Below are positions 21,195 through 32,660 of a DNA stretch of 64,000 bases, piece after piece (within the stretch, counting starts at the first letter, position 1; each line of letters starts with the position of its first letter). The translations under genes and the position numbers were made by a program. Origin of the DNA: Saccharina japonica (taxonomy: Eukaryota; Sar; Phaeophyceae; Laminariales; Laminariaceae); NCBI GenBank assembly GCA_008828725.1, contig MEHQ01000456.1:92756-156755 (forward strand), read 5' to 3'. A model generated the notes under the pieces. The model worked only from the letters and a program-made list of their open reading frames with translations. It ran no database searches and was not told the origin of the DNA.

Positions 21195-21925
21195 GAAAGC
21201 AGCACCCACCTGTGTTGCAGTGCCCACAAAAAAAAGAAAAAAAACTCTCGACACAGAGACACTGGAACCATACCTGCCCAGTTTTTTTTTCCCTGTAGGA
21301 CATTCCGTAGTTCTGCTCTAGCTCCGAACTTTCCCATTAATCCAATATTTGGCAAGGCAGATATAACCTCCTTGGTGCACTCCCGTGAGTGTGCCAAAGC
21401 GACAGCAGTTTCCGCGCCCTCCTTCGATGCGGACCTCGTCGCTGAGAATTGAAATTGTGGTTCCAGGCGCTTGAAATTGTGGATTCCAGTACTGTAGCCA
21501 AGTATTTTTTTTCCCTGCCGTAGAACGAGCTCGTGCTCATTCTGCAGCAGATTTTTGTTTCGAAAAGTACCTCGTGCTCGTTTTTCTGCAAGAAAAAAAA
21601 CACTTGAATACAGTACGAGAAACCGCATATTCAAGCGACTGGAACCACATTTTCAAACTTCAACGACGAGGTCCGCATCGAAGAAGGCCACGGAATCTGC
21701 TGCCGCTTTGACACACTGACGGGGGTGTACCAAGGAGCTCATATCTGCCTTGCCAAGTTTTGTATTAATGGGAAAGTTTGGAGCTAGGGCAGAATTACGA
21801 AAAGTCCTACAGGAAAAACACGTGGGGTAAATGTGGTTCCAGAATCTCTTTGTCAAGAGATTTGATAAAATCGTGTTTTTTTCGTGGGCACTGCAGAACA
21901 GGTGCACCCCAGGCCACGACGGTTG
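21195..21925. mobile_element. Foldback element FB1, copy 2 (both arms)
   Basis: Arms of about 330 bp run inward from CACCTGTGTTGCAGTGCCCA (left) and its counterpart ending GGGCACTGCAGAACAGGTGC (right). Both arms carry, as inverted copies, GACACTGGAACCA, the ATTCCGTAGTTCTGCTCTAG box, GGCAAGGCAGATAT, GTGCACTCCCGTGAGTGTGC and TGTGGTTCCAG. The short centre (about 21530-21590) contains several CTCGTGCTCGTT-like words. There is no coding capacity. A transcript could fold into a long hairpin. Confidence 0.8.
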
Positions 21926-22188
21926 CATGACATGAAAGCAAGCCACGACGCCTCGCCACCACGTGTATGAGTACATGCCACGCCAAGACCAACTGCTGTT
22001 GTTGTGGTCTGTCGCCGCGAAGAGACGCGACGAGTGCGCTGTACTGGGCGTAGAACCCAAGCGTCCGAAGCCACGCTGGCTGCCTCTGGTCTGGCGGCGA
22101 CGCGCCGGGTGCGCTCGACTCAACCTGTCTTGGTATTTTGTATTTTGACACAACGAAGCATCCGAGCGTTGACTGACTACTGCTGCTG

Positions 22189-22221
<33 letters not shown>

Positions 22222-22490
22222 AAAGTCTACGAGTACGGAGAAGCGCGCGCTGAGTGCACTTCCCTTCGCGTCTAGGCCCGAGCCCTCGCCAGCCGACTGT
22301 AGTTTGGCGACGGAGAGACGCACCGATCGTCGGCTGGTCGTCGGACGCGAAGCAACGTCGCTGTGTCACCATCCAACTCATCAATTGTGCTGCTGCTGCT
22401 GTTGTTGATGCTGCTGCTTGCTTGCTGCGTGAATAACATCTTGAATTTAGAGACCATGCCGTTCCTCGAACGACTACCCGCGAAAAACAT
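21926..22490. other. GC-rich stretch with CTG repeats, coding unclear
   Basis: Open frames exist on both strands (for example a minus frame that runs into the foldback arm), but their Ser, Leu or Ala runs come from CTG/CAG units at 22191-22220 and about 22389-22420. Codon content between the runs is balanced, so an exon of an unknown gene is possible. No domain was recognised. Confidence 0.3.
22191..22220. repeat. (CTG)n trinucleotide run
   Basis: Ten perfect CTG units, with imperfect units before them. Confidence 0.95.
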
Positions 22491-22494
22491 CGGA

Positions 22495-22750
22495 TATCCG
22501 TCGAGTAGGTAGCATTCGCCCACGGACGAATAATCGTCCACGTTTTCGAGATACTATTCGTCCACAGACGAATATTCGTCCACACTTTCGAGATACTATC
22601 CGTTCACGGACGAATATTCGTCCCACGTTTTCGAGATACTATTCGTCCACGGACGAATATTCGCCCCCACGTTTTAGAGAAAGCACTCGTCCATGGACGA
22701 ATATTTGCCTCACGTTTTTCAGAGACTATTCGTACACAGACGAATCGTAT
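22495..22750. repeat. Minisatellite of palindromic units
   Basis: About six diverged units of 42-46 bp. Each contains the hairpin-forming phrase TTCGTCCACGGACGAATATT followed by CGTCC, then ACGTTTTCGAGATACTA. Unit-to-unit changes are mostly single bases (CACGG/CACAG/CATGG) and small indels. Confidence 0.85.
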
Positions 22751-22849
22751 TCGTGCGGGGTGTGCAACATTGAAGACAACGAGGAACTACCCCTGAGCCC
22801 GCGGGAAAAACGCAGGACGAAGACTTCCAAATTTGTTCAGGACTGGGGA

Positions 22850-23012
22850 CTAGCAACGCGAATCATACTCATTCGATTGCGATACTACTGCAACACTTGG
22901 ACAAAACTCAAACTTGCTCGATAATAATGGCCCTTTCTCAACACCATATTTTTTTGTAAGACCGGAGACTAGCAACGCGAATGTTACTCATTCGATTGCG
23001 ATACTAACACAA
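22850..23012 (+). repeat. Direct repeat pair flanking a spacer
   Basis: The phrase ACTAGCAACGCGAATCATAC with TCATTCGATTGCGATACTA occurs at about 22849-22890 and again, with GTT for CAT, at about 22969-23008. Confidence 0.8.
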
Positions 23013-23582
23013 TGGAACCAAATCGCGCGAAAAAAACGACCCTTACTACAGAAACAAGTCGATACTCAATCCGGTTGAGACCTCCGTCGGGAGATGGTTG
23101 AGCCATAGTGGGGAGAAGTTCTATGCTGGTATTTATCTCCCCTGCTGTGCCTCGACGACCGTTCCCTAATCGCATTACACGCAACGAGATTAACAGGCAA
23201 GCGGTGTCCCAACTGCCCAAGCATCGGCGTGTAACGGCCGGATAGGGAAGACGTGTGCTACGATAAAAGAAGCACGTTTTTATATGAAACGGTTTCTGAA
23301 CGATCGGCCTCCTTAACGCAAAGTTGTCGGACGTTCAGTCTTGTGTTGAAATACAGATTTAGTAGTATACTTAGGTTAGATAGGGTTGTTCATCCGGTAG
23401 CACTTTCAATTTCCTCCCAAATCATTTTTCAGGGAGGCGCCTCGGTAGGAGCATGCGTCGGAAGTGTTCTACCTGGTGAAGAGACACAACCACAGCATGG
23501 ACGTGGGGCTAGGGAAGCGCACAACACATCCTCTGCGCGGAACTTTGCAGCGAGTAACGCGCGACGAAACTATGGACGCACG
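23013..23582. other. No gene seen
   Basis: No recognisable motif. A 159-codon + strand frame (23253-23732) lacks family features and overlaps the minus frame described next. Confidence 0.35.
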
Positions 23583-24077
23583 TCAAATGCACGAGCCCGA
23601 GCGGATGCAAGCAGATGCCCTCGCAGGTCGCTGTGGGAGAGAGACCTTTCGACGGTTTACACAAAAAAGGGGGTGAGGCGTTCTCGGCATTCCGACGTGC
23701 GAGCAATGATGGGAGTACCCACGAATCTGTAGTGTGTTTGAGCCGTAGATGCTGTGCGGGAATCTACATACGCATTCACCGCGCTCGTTGTTTGTTTCCC
23801 CCCCGAGACAGTCAGCGACGCATGTAACCCTCACCCTTACTGTTATATCGGAAGTAACGGTCTCTACGAGTGGCGTCCAGACATTGACCCCACGTGTATA
23901 GTTCAGTTGCGGCTGCGGAACGCGGGAATCGTGGCTTTCGGCCACTAGTATCTTGTGGCATACAACCCCCAACACGTCCGGGAGGGTGCTGAGGGGGCTT
24001 GCGTCGACCGCGATTACTTCGGAAAGGGCGGCATAATCGACGCGTCGGCTGAAGAGGCTGGTACAGAAGTTTTGCAA
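23583..24077 (-). CDS. Hypothetical ORF or exon, Cys-containing
   Basis: A 164-codon minus frame. Its N-terminal two-thirds look protein-like (SEVIAVDASPLSTLPDVLGV, LNYTRGVNVWTPLVETVTSD, RVTCVADCLGGETNNERGEC) with clustered Cys that could suit an extracellular domain. The C-terminal part is less convincing. No family recognised and no splice-linked partner identified. It may be part of a larger minus-strand gene with the frame at 24232-24520. Confidence 0.25.
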   Translation of the reverse strand: MQNFCTSLFSRRVDYAALSEVIAVDASPLSTLPDVLGVVCHKILVAESHDSRVPQPQLNYTRGVNVWTPLVETVTSDITVRVRVTCVADCLGGETNNERGECVCRFPHSIYGSNTLQIRGYSHHCSHVGMPRTPHPLFCVNRRKVSLPQRPARASACIRSGSCI

Positions 24078-24231
24078 TATGGAGCAAGTTAGAGTGACTC
24101 ACAACCCAAGTGTTTGTGAACGGCGACAGAGTTCGACGCTGGATTGTTCGTATCTTCCTTGACACTTGATGCTGCTATCGTCGACGACCCATTATTAAAC
24201 TTATGCTTGGGCAACCCGCTTTTGGTCATCG

Positions 24232-24520
24232 TTATTCACGCACTGGGGGTGTTATTCTCGGAGAAAAGTGCCCCGGCAACGTTGTGGGTGAAAAGTCATA
24301 TTTCGCCAGTAGGCCGGCTACATCGATAGGCAGTACGCCGTTTGGGCCCGCCGCAGTGCCGTCAATGAGCTGAGGACGGGAAAGGGGTGGCGCGAGAGCT
24401 GGGTGAGGACCACTGTCTATGACTGAGCCAAGTGCGGGGGCTGGCGTTAGCTCGAGAAGTAGATTCACAACCAGGTTGGAGACGAGTGTCGAACTTGACA
24501 GGGGGTAGAAATGGCGTCGG
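24232..24520 (-). CDS. Hypothetical ORF or exon, Pro/Ala/Leu-rich
   Basis: The minus frame ending at 24232 holds LLLELTPAPALGSVIDSG and AGPNGVLPIDVAGLLAKYDF. Composition resembles real coding DNA, but no domain is known to me. The upstream part of the open frame (to 24630) is Cys/His-rich and probably not coding. Confidence 0.22.
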
Positions 24521-24639
24521 CAGAAGCAGGACGACCAACACACCCCGTACAAAGCGCATGTGTTGTGTATCAGGCATATCACAGCAAACGGAGTATGTTC
24601 CGATCGGTGACTTGTGGGGAAATGATACAAGGCATTTAA

Positions 24640-25770
24640 CGCTTAAATGCGTATCACGGGCTTCTATGGGTATTTGTAGAACACAGCGTTTGCTTTACGA
24701 ACGGAACTTGACCAGCATCTGTTAGCTTTTCCTTCCCCGCATGTTCTTCCTGTGGCTGGGTTTCACAATCACCTTGTTGCGTGTCGCGACTTCCTTGAAT
24801 TGTATGGGCTTCCTTCAGTCCGCTTATATTCGATTCGTGAAGTGGTCCCCTATACGCGCAAACAGCTGCCGACGTCCACCAGTGCTGCTACGACCAATCC
24901 TCCTGTTGGTAGCCACAGTGGATGGACTCCCAAACAAAGGAGGACAAACCTGATAACCTTAACCATCGACACATTCGACGATCACTCCCGTTGAGGCGAA
25001 GCACGGCTCGTGTGGCTGCTAACTCCGACAGTTTTGGAGCCCAACACCTGATCGCCATCGCCTACGACTGCAACACAGCGGTCCGCTATAACCTGCACAC
25101 CGGTGATCACGATGATGTGACGACGCTTCATCTCAGGTGGACGCTCATTCCGATCCAACTGAACATGCACCCGGCTAATATGCTAGGCGAAACCACAGTG
25201 GCACATTTCTGTACAGCGGAGGTTGTTCGCAGTCGCGGTCGGGGTACAAGGGGGGAGTGCGGAGCTGGTAAGTGAAGGGGGTGCAACGCAAGGAGGTGGG
25301 GGCGCGGAGGAAAGGGGGGTGGCGGTGCAGGGAAGTGTAGCGGCGCCGCGGGGGCTAATGGTCCCCGATCGGCGATACATCCATCGTAGGGGGCGGAAGG
25401 GACGGGGTGGGTCAAATTTGCTTATATTACAGACGGAGCCATCGATAGCCTGGGCGCTATGGAGTTCAAGCGTGTGTTGCGTGGTTCGTTTGTAAGGCGG
25501 AGGTTGGGTGTGCAGGGAAACCTACGAAGCTGATCACCTTTAAACGTTTTCAACGGGAGGGGGGGGCGTACTCATATGTTGATTGCCTTAGTCACTCGAC
25601 CATTGACTACGCATCCCTTTGAAGACGGAGCACCGTTCCTACTATTAATAGGGGCACCTCCAACAATTGTTCGCTCATTGCATGGTTTCAATCTATCACA
25701 AGACAATCGTTTGGCGAATCGTATCCCCTTCCGGTTTCGCCTCCTTTGGCCACGATATATCTCCTAGGAT
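24640..25770. other. Unassigned DNA with G-rich tract
   Basis: Contains a G-rich stretch (about 25220-25420) and an 80-codon + frame (24752-24994) with HLVACRDFLELYGLPSVRLY that may be a transposon remnant. The block at 25560-25640 is a diverged copy of the opening of the 520-bp tandem unit. Confidence 0.3.
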
Positions 25771-26366
25771 ACCGATTGTTTTCTCGCTACTATCTACAGT
25801 AGTGTACCAGACTTTTCCGTGTCACATTCGTCGATTTTGTGTATTTCCTCTTGTAACCCATCCCGTACCTTCTTGCGGATTTCACATTCTCCCACAATGT
25901 GAATTACACACTCTACTGCTGTGCCTCATAGGCACATCTGTGCATCTCTTTCCTCCTCCTCACGGCTAATGGCGTGCCTCTTTCTTCTTTTTGACAGGGC
26001 CAGGTCCCTAACATAAAAGTATTCCCATTGGGCCGTACGAATAATTTTCCCTATCCCTTCTCTTAACCCTCAGTATATCTCCAAGTGTCCCTCCCCTCCC
26101 ACTATATTTCCTAGCGCTAGCCTTTCCCTTTATGCTATTCCATATTTTACTGCTGTCTTGTGCCTCCCAAACTTCTGTATGACCAGCGTATCGTTTGGGA
26201 TTTTTATACCCATCCATACTTTCTCGAACACGCTATTCCACCTAGTTCTAGCTCGCCATTTCAGTATTTTCTTCCAGACGGTTTCAGCGACTATGGCTGT
26301 CAACTTCTTATGGGTGGATGGGCTGATGAAGTGTGTAGGAATGAAGTACGAACTGTAAAAACGCAT
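25770..26366 (-). pseudogene. C-terminal remnant of a second LINE type
   Basis: Minus-strand frames read KKLTAIVAETVWKKILKWR and WNSVFEKVWMGIKIPNDTLV, then further down DAQMCL and VECVIHIVGECEIRKKVRDG. The last pattern (Cys, His and Cys spaced as in the zinc-binding segment after many LINE reverse transcriptases, followed by a charged helix) is the main evidence. Stops and frame changes occur throughout, including a stop just after AQMCL. The polymerase core is absent. Sequence and motifs differ from family L-A. Confidence 0.4.
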
Positions 26367-27857
26367 GCTTTATGTAAAAGGGGGGAGCAAAGGCACTATG
26401 TATTGCAGGTACATTGGTACTGTTAGGTGGTAAGGTTTTGTCAACCCTGGTATGTCTATCCTTTGTTTTCTCTGGCAGTTGTGATCCTATGGTGTCGGGC
26501 ATAGCGAAATGTTATAGTTAGGGCATCATAGAGCACGCCCGGGGGAGTCTCAGGTGTCGATGCCCCCGAAGGCTCTCTAGCTCGCTGTTCGCCCGGAATC
26601 GAGGATACACTAAGCTAACGCGCCTGCCAGAAAATAAAGGTTCAGCTACGGCACGTAATGACAGCAACCGCAGCATACCAGACCTTCGCGAGGGTTGCCT
26701 TCAAACAAACACGTATTGCAGCGATGCGTGCAATAGTGCCGCTGATATTCACTCATTGCCCGGTACATAAACTAGTATATGTTCCTGCACCAGAAGACGC
26801 CGTAGACAACCTCCAGACAGGGCTGCTATCCTACGGTGATCGTGATCACTGGTGATATCGTCCCTAGTGTTGTAAATTTTCGAGGCACGTTTAGCTTGGT
26901 CAACCCCATACAAAAGCTGGGATATATCGTGTCACTCTTGTGTCAACATACATTTATGTATCATTTGGCCGCATGAACGGCGTAAGGAGTAATGCGCACC
27001 CTGTCACTCAATAATTAGATAGACCGGACGTCGGAGGCGTGCTACGTACGATAGACTAAGTACGGAGGACCATAGTCGACAGGACCAAATATTGTTATTA
27101 GTGGTAAAAACAGGGAAATACGTAGCAGGGATGTTTCGTGAATCGTAGGTCCCATTTACTGGAGTTCCCGCAAAAGCATTTTGTTTGTTGTGCCTTATGA
27201 GGCAATTTTGTCTGACAGCACAGAGCGCAGGCCGCGAACGCGCCTGCATGAAGTTCGAGTCCAAAGCTGCTAGAGCTGTATACGGATACAAGAAGATTAA
27301 TAAACCTGCCTACCAGTGGCCCAGCGCCCACTGTTTCTCCATATAGTTGCCGAACTTTGCTCCGACTCACGGAGGGGCTTGACTAAAAACATGGCAGGCT
27401 ACAATCACTCAGAGGCTTAACCAAAAGGAGAAAGATATGCTACAAGCCTATCGCGGGTGGGCCGGTAGCCACTCTGCCCCCCCCCCCCTTGCCTGACGAT
27501 CAAACATTTGCGTCGTCTTGGCAAAACGGCGGGGTGCGCTATTGCTAAGTACAGGTAATGTTTCCACCTTGGAAGTATGCCGAATCACCCAGGACTTGCC
27601 CTCCGATATCTACACCACACACAGGTTACTTTTGGTCTCGTGACGCAGGTATACATAATTCATCACAGCCCACTAGTACTACCGTGTGTGTGTCATACCA
27701 GGAACTTACCTCGTACTATGGGCAGCGCAAAGCTAGCGGCATGGGCGGAGCCGTGGCCGTACGGCTAGTACACATATATATATCCGTAATTACACGCGGT
27801 CGTCTCTGTTTTATCGTTATTTTCACTTTATAGTTTCTCAATTTATCGTTCACGCAG
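26367..27857. other. No gene seen
   Basis: Only short unrelated frames on both strands. A poly-C run lies at about 27477-27488. No tRNA or repeat boundary recognised. Confidence 0.4.
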
Positions 27858-28018
27858 CTTGATTGCTAGCAGGGTAGGTCGTGCCTGTCGTATATGTCAT
27901 TGTCTGCTCAGCATACTTCATTGCAGTGTAGTATCTCTGTGTCGCAGCTTTGCCACCAGAGGATAACTGGTATCTCTGTAGGATGGAGACTTGGAACGCC
28001 CACTGGGTGTGCGGCGTC
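27858..28018 (+). repeat. LINE L-A 3'-UTR fragment G
   Basis: Starts near GATTGCTAGCAGGGTAGGTC and passes TATCTCTGTGTCGCAG to CCCACTGGGTGTGCGG, the same order as the last 200 bp of the full LINE (49150-49350). It lacks the final tail. Confidence 0.8.
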
Positions 28019-28189
28019 GTTGCAAAATAAGAATAACGGGTAGATTGCCATCAGCAGTATCAAATGCTCACAGGTGTCGTTTCGATGGTGAACGAGTGCT
28101 GCCAGCCTTGCCAATTGTTCGTCGCCTCGTGTTAGGTTTGGCTCCTCGTGCCCCCTGCAGTACTGATAGACCCCAAGGGGGTTACCCTA

Positions 28190-28607
28190 ACGTTTCCTTT
28201 TGTTTTTAGTCTTCCTCTGTATGCGTTGTTTTCACTTTTATGTTATTTTCAATCGTCTGTCATGTCTCCTCCGGGGGAAGCACGACAGCAAGACACTATA
28301 TTAATTTGTATTTTGTTATGTTTTTGTTCTGCCTGATCTATCATTCGGTTTTAAACTTATTTTGTGCTCTTTTTTCTCTGTCATGCACCTGGATTGCTAG
28401 CAGGGTAGGTCGTGTCTGACGTATACTGTATGGCATTGCATGGTCTTCTCTGCTCACTGAAATGCAGCGTAGTATCTATGTGTGGTAGTTGTGTGACCAC
28501 ATAACTGTTACCTCTCTAGGATGAAGAATCGACACGGACACTGGGTGTGCTGGGTGTCGACGGGTAGAACAGAAAGTGTAATGTGACGAACACACACCAT
28601 ATGGCCT
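28190..28607 (+). repeat. LINE L-A 3'-end fragment H with tail
   Basis: Matches the terminal 420 bp of the LINE: CATGTCTCCTCCGGGGGAAG, CACCTGGATTGCTAGCAGGG and GACACTGGGTGTGCTGG. It ends GTGTAATGTGACGAACACACACC. It lies in the same orientation as fragment G. Confidence 0.85.
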
Positions 28608-28624
28608 GCCACGTTTTGGCGTTA

Positions 28625-28940
28625 TTATCAGTTTTCGGTTTGCAATGTCGAGTCTCTATTTTGGGAATGCAAATTCTGTATGTTTGTCTGTCTGTCTGTT
28701 TGTCTGTCTGTTGTCTGTCTGTCTGTCTGTCTTACTTGTTTTACTCCCCACAGGAGGCTCGCCCCCTCGAATGTTTTATTCTCGAAATCCCTTGTCTGAC
28801 CCCGCCCCCGCCCGCACAAACCCTCTCAATTGATCACATTACGGGCGCCCTCGAAGTATTAGCTCGTTTGGCGTGCCCTGGGTGATGTTGTGCTGGTGGG
28901 TTACCCTGGGCTTTCCTCTTCGCTCATTTGTCCTCTTCCA
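28625..28940 (-). repeat. Dispersed repeat R1, copy 2
   Basis: Reverse complement of 60-395, including GGTTTGCAATGTCGAGTCTC, an interrupted CTGT tract (28680-28732), GGAGGCTCGCCCCCTCGAAT, CTTGTCTGACCCCGCCCCCG and a GTTACCCTGGGCTTTCCTCT end. It begins within 20 bp of the LINE tail of fragment H. Confidence 0.75.
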
Positions 28941-29590
28941 GCATGAGTATAGTCATGCTCTGATATCAGTTTGTTGCTCTGACGATACACGTAAATAGTC
29001 AATCGTTTTTTGGTTTAAACTCAGGTGCTCTGTTCGCCCGTGACGGTATAATGGACCGCAAGGTAATTCCGCTTGAGTTTAGTATATGATGTTGAAAAAA
29101 CTACACCGCAGCTTCTTTGTGGAAGACAAGGTGGTAGATACCTATCGTAGGTCTCGCACCCTCGTGCGCGAGAAAAAACGTTACCGGTCAGGCAATATAC
29201 GATCCCGAATCGCGATCGGTGTTACCTGTCATAGACGACGTTGACTCGTCCCCGGATAATCAGCCACCGAGAGATAATCCCGCCACATCGACCTGGGGCA
29301 TAGCTCACCACGGTAACTCTAGCTTCTAGCTTATCCTTGCTACATTTTAGAAAAAAACAAAGTCTCAGCGTGTGTCCGCTGTACCGACGATCGTCAATGC
29401 ACCTCAGCACCGCGACGACCTCTCCGCTTCGACTTCAGCTCCGCAACATCCTCTCCGCTTCAACGCCAGCTCCGAGACGAGTACCAGACCTCCGGGACCG
29501 TACCAAGTACCGTGTGAGACGTTAGAGTGGTGCACATACAAATAACTAGCACAATTAACCACGGGTCACGGAGCATTTGATGTCAGAGCG
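28941..29590. other. No gene assigned; possible leader of the gypsy remnant
   Basis: Short frames only. No LTR pair could be found for the element that follows. Confidence 0.3.
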
Positions 29591-29611
29591 CCTCGCAACT
29601 AGAACGGGTGG

Positions 29612-29806
29612 GTGAATGCCTTCACAAACTTGTTTAGTTCAGTGAACCGTATCGCTCTGCTTGCTCGCACCGTCTTTATTATACAGCAAGGCAGTGGTAG
29701 ATCCGTCGACTCGTACGGACGGCGTGTAACTCAAGCATACGCGAGCCAACTCACCGAAGCCAAACGCACAGTCCCCACCAACGTCACGCGGTACAAGCAC
29801 GCGTGA
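29612..29806 (+). pseudogene. Gypsy Gag fragment
   Basis: A 64-codon frame with LFSSVNRIALLARTVFIIQQ and GSGRSVDSYGRRVTQAYASQ. The spacing resembles the Gag segment in which a long helix precedes a polar loop (QGSGESVDSY-type) and a further helix. No zinc knuckle follows in a readable frame. Confidence 0.45.
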
Positions 29807-30726
29807 CAAACATAACTCATGGCCACGTTCGAGGCCGGGTTAATTCACCACTAACGTCTTGAACTCATTCGCGAAGACCCTTCCCTCACGTTCCAATCCT
29901 CACGTACCCGAGTCGAAAGGCACGAGGTAACGGGCTTACGCGCAGTCCCCACTTCCCCCCTGACCACGTACGCAACGTCCGTCACTGGCGCATCCCCTGC
30001 CCCCGGCCGACAGTTAATCACCTCCATGGCCAACATCGAATAAAAGCCTTCGTGACCAAACTGACGGCGGTGCGAGGTCGTGGGAAAAGCACGACCTTCG
30101 ACTCCACAGCGTATGGCCCCTCCGACAAACAAACGCGGCAGGTGGCCGAGTGACGACGCTGGAAACAACTTCAAAGCCAAGGTATCATTCGACAAGCAAT
30201 GCGTTATGCGATGTGTCGCCACCGCGACTCTCACTCGAGGCCTGACTGTAGTTTGGCTATAACGCATGACCGCGAGGGGATTGTAGCCACGAAAGAAACC
30301 GTGATGCGGTCCGTGCCGGTTGCCTCAAACCGGTTCGGGGAGTAGGCATACAAGGATCACCAAACACCCGTGGTAGAAACGATAGAGCGATCAGCTAGCG
30401 TAGCCGTGGCAAGTGTAGGTAGACCTAGTAGTAAGAGGAAGGATAAGTGTGACCAGACAAAGAGCACCACCCCTGTGGCGAGTACCCGTGCGAAACAAGT
30501 ACATGCAGACAACCAGTCGAATACTGTAACAGACTTAGCAAATAAGCAGCAGGTTACGAGCGTTATAGCAGTACCGCGTGGAGTTCGACCAGCCGCAGGA
30601 ACAGCAAGCAGCTTCGAGAACAGTAGTCAGTCTCCGAAGGATACGTTTTCACATTCCGTGGTACCATAAGCTTTGTATTTTTCTGTTGCGTCCCGCAAAC
30701 TAAACAAGAAAACTAAACGTTAATAT

Positions 30727-31000
30727 GTGTTAATATGCGACGCTAACCGTGAAACGCACCTCGATGCTTTCCAAGCGTCCGCCATGTGTGTGTATCCTAT
30801 ATATCCCACAGCTGTCAACTCGACGTCGAAGCGAGTACGAGTAAACGCCAGAGTCAGTGATTATCCGGCACACAATGTCGAGATTGACACCGCGACCGAT
30901 GTACCATGCATATCTGTTCACTTTTTACAGACACATGCCACAATGAAAGACACGTAACTTATTGCAGTGCCCCCGGGAGCGATCAACCCCAGCAGTGCTG
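30727..31000 (+). pseudogene. Gypsy aspartic protease fragment
   Basis: VRVNARVSDYPAHNVEIDTA followed by TDVPCISVHFL resembles the retropepsin active-site region, with DTA at the place of the usual DTG/DTGA. A stop follows soon after (DT, TAA at 30955-30957). The next frame has a GAINPSSADGSPLE-type stretch typical of the flap side, but it is disrupted. Confidence 0.45.
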
Positions 31001-31729
31001 ATGGGTCGCCTCTCGAAACTTGAGGATACGTTCGTTGTCAACTCACACTAGGATACATTTCCCTACCGGTCAAAGCGCTTGTATTGCCTCTTTAGGGCCA
31101 GAGATTATGCTCCTCGACAACACCATCATGTGCACCTTCGGAGGCGTCTATGACTTGGGTACAGGGCATTTGTCATCCAAACCCTCTCGGGTGACGATCA
31201 AAGCATCTCATCATAGAGTAGACTTTACAGCACACCCGGAGCACACTGCGACAGCTCAGTGCTCCGAGGTCACAGTCAACACTTATATAGTGTCGGTACC
31301 TTTCTTTTTGCGACACAAGAACACTGAATGCCCCCTCAGAGTGAGTTGGCATTACAGAAAGAGCCAACGACAGCACCCACAGAAACCACTGTTGCATTCC
31401 TTGAACCACTCATCGTCACGTTGGAGAAAATCGGTTCGACCACCGTACCTGAAGCCTTTTTAAAAAATGATAGTTTCTCGTACAGTGAGCTACACTGGTC
31501 TGCCGCTGATAAAACAACAGTAGTCCAGATTGCACACCCGTTCCACCAATACGTATATTAGAAATGGAACACCTTACTAGGACACATTTCGCCCGTATCA
31601 GTAGCCCTGACCAAATCGACGAGTGCAATTCGAATAGACATTGAGACTACCGAATCCACGCCCAACGAGCTTCGCGCAGCACTTACTAGAGCATTTGATC
31701 AAACCACGTTTACACCTGGCGAATGAAAA

Positions 31730-32660
31730 CACGTACTGAATCTATGCACGAAATATCGAGGCGTCTTTTCCCTGTTACCTCAAGAGCTAGGTGGATGTAC
31801 CCTAGCCAAAGCAACGCTTCCTCTTGAACCAGGAACACGACCTGTAAATAGAACCCCGTACCGTGCGAACCCACGCGTACAGGAGACTATAGACATGTGT
31901 GTGAACCACATGGAACAAGATAGAATCATTGAACAGCGACCTAATCCTTGGGGCTCCGCAGAAACTGTTGTCCCAAAATCAGACGGCACACTTCGGTTCT
32001 GCGTAGATTACAGGTTGAACATAAACAAAAATCTGATAAAAAAGTCCTGGCCTATGCCTATAACTAAGGGTCCGTTTTAACGAAGAAGAAAAAAATCAAT
32101 TTGGAAAAACAATGTTCAAATCCGCTTTTCATTGGTCAACACACGCACCAGCACCAAAGTTTAGGATCTTGGGGCATAATATTTGGTGCTGGTGCGTGTG
32201 TTGATCAATGAAAAGCGTATTTGAATTTTATTTTTTCCAAATTGAATTTATTCCATACTCGTTAAAACGGTCCCTAAGAAAGCCACCTTGACACGGTCGG
32301 AGGACGCTATGTAACTATGTGTCATGTAAAAAATGCTTACCAACAAATACCAGTAGCAGCCAGCGAACAAGATAAAACTGCTTTTGTCACGCAGAACGCG
32401 AAGTGGGTTTTAAAACGCTAACTTTCCGCTATAGCTAACGCGCCGTTTCTGTTCTCGCCAATCATGTCACTAGTTTTTGCATATTTTAGTCCGAAACGTG
32501 GTCTCTTGGTTTATATGGACGACTGTATATGTTGTTCATCAGCCTGGGCAGGCCATCTACCACACTAGAAAGCATGTCTAGAGCCTTGCAAGCAACCGGC
32601 CTTACCCTGAAACCATCGAAAGTACAGTTTGGACCTCGATAAGTTAAATACGGGGGACAC
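31730..32660 (+). pseudogene. Gypsy reverse transcriptase, split by a MITE
   Basis: The frame has CTLAKATLPLEPGTRPVNRT, PYRANPRVQETIDMCVNHM, IIEQRPNPWGSAETVVPKSD and GTLRFCVDYRLNIN, the classic N-terminal half of gypsy reverse transcriptase. It is cut at 32068 by a 207-bp MITE. It resumes with HLDTVGGRYVTMCHVKNAYQ and QIPVAASEQDKTAFVTQNAK and reaches the YMDD catalytic box (LLVYMDDCIC) near 32515. Stops occur inside the second half. It once copied element RNA to DNA; it is now dead. Confidence 0.85.
32068..32274. mobile_element. PIF/Harbinger (Tourist)-like MITE
   Basis: A 207-bp element, almost entirely an inverted repeat. It starts GGGTCCGTTTTAACGA and ends TCGTTAAAACGGTCCC. Long sub-terminal arms contain CAATTTGGAAAAA, TTTCATTGGTCAACACACGC and CACCAGCACCAAA, mirrored on the right side. 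TAA flanks both ends (32065-32067 and 32275-32277), matching the 3-bp TWA target duplication of Harbinger elements, whose ends typically begin GGGTCC or similar. It interrupts reverse-transcriptase coding. Precise removal leaves the two halves one base out of frame, so the host element had probably already decayed or has decayed since. Confidence 0.9.

Noticed and set aside
21653-22585. 310-codon minus-strand frame
   Set aside because: It includes one arm of foldback FB1, the CTG run and part of the palindromic minisatellite; long only by chance.
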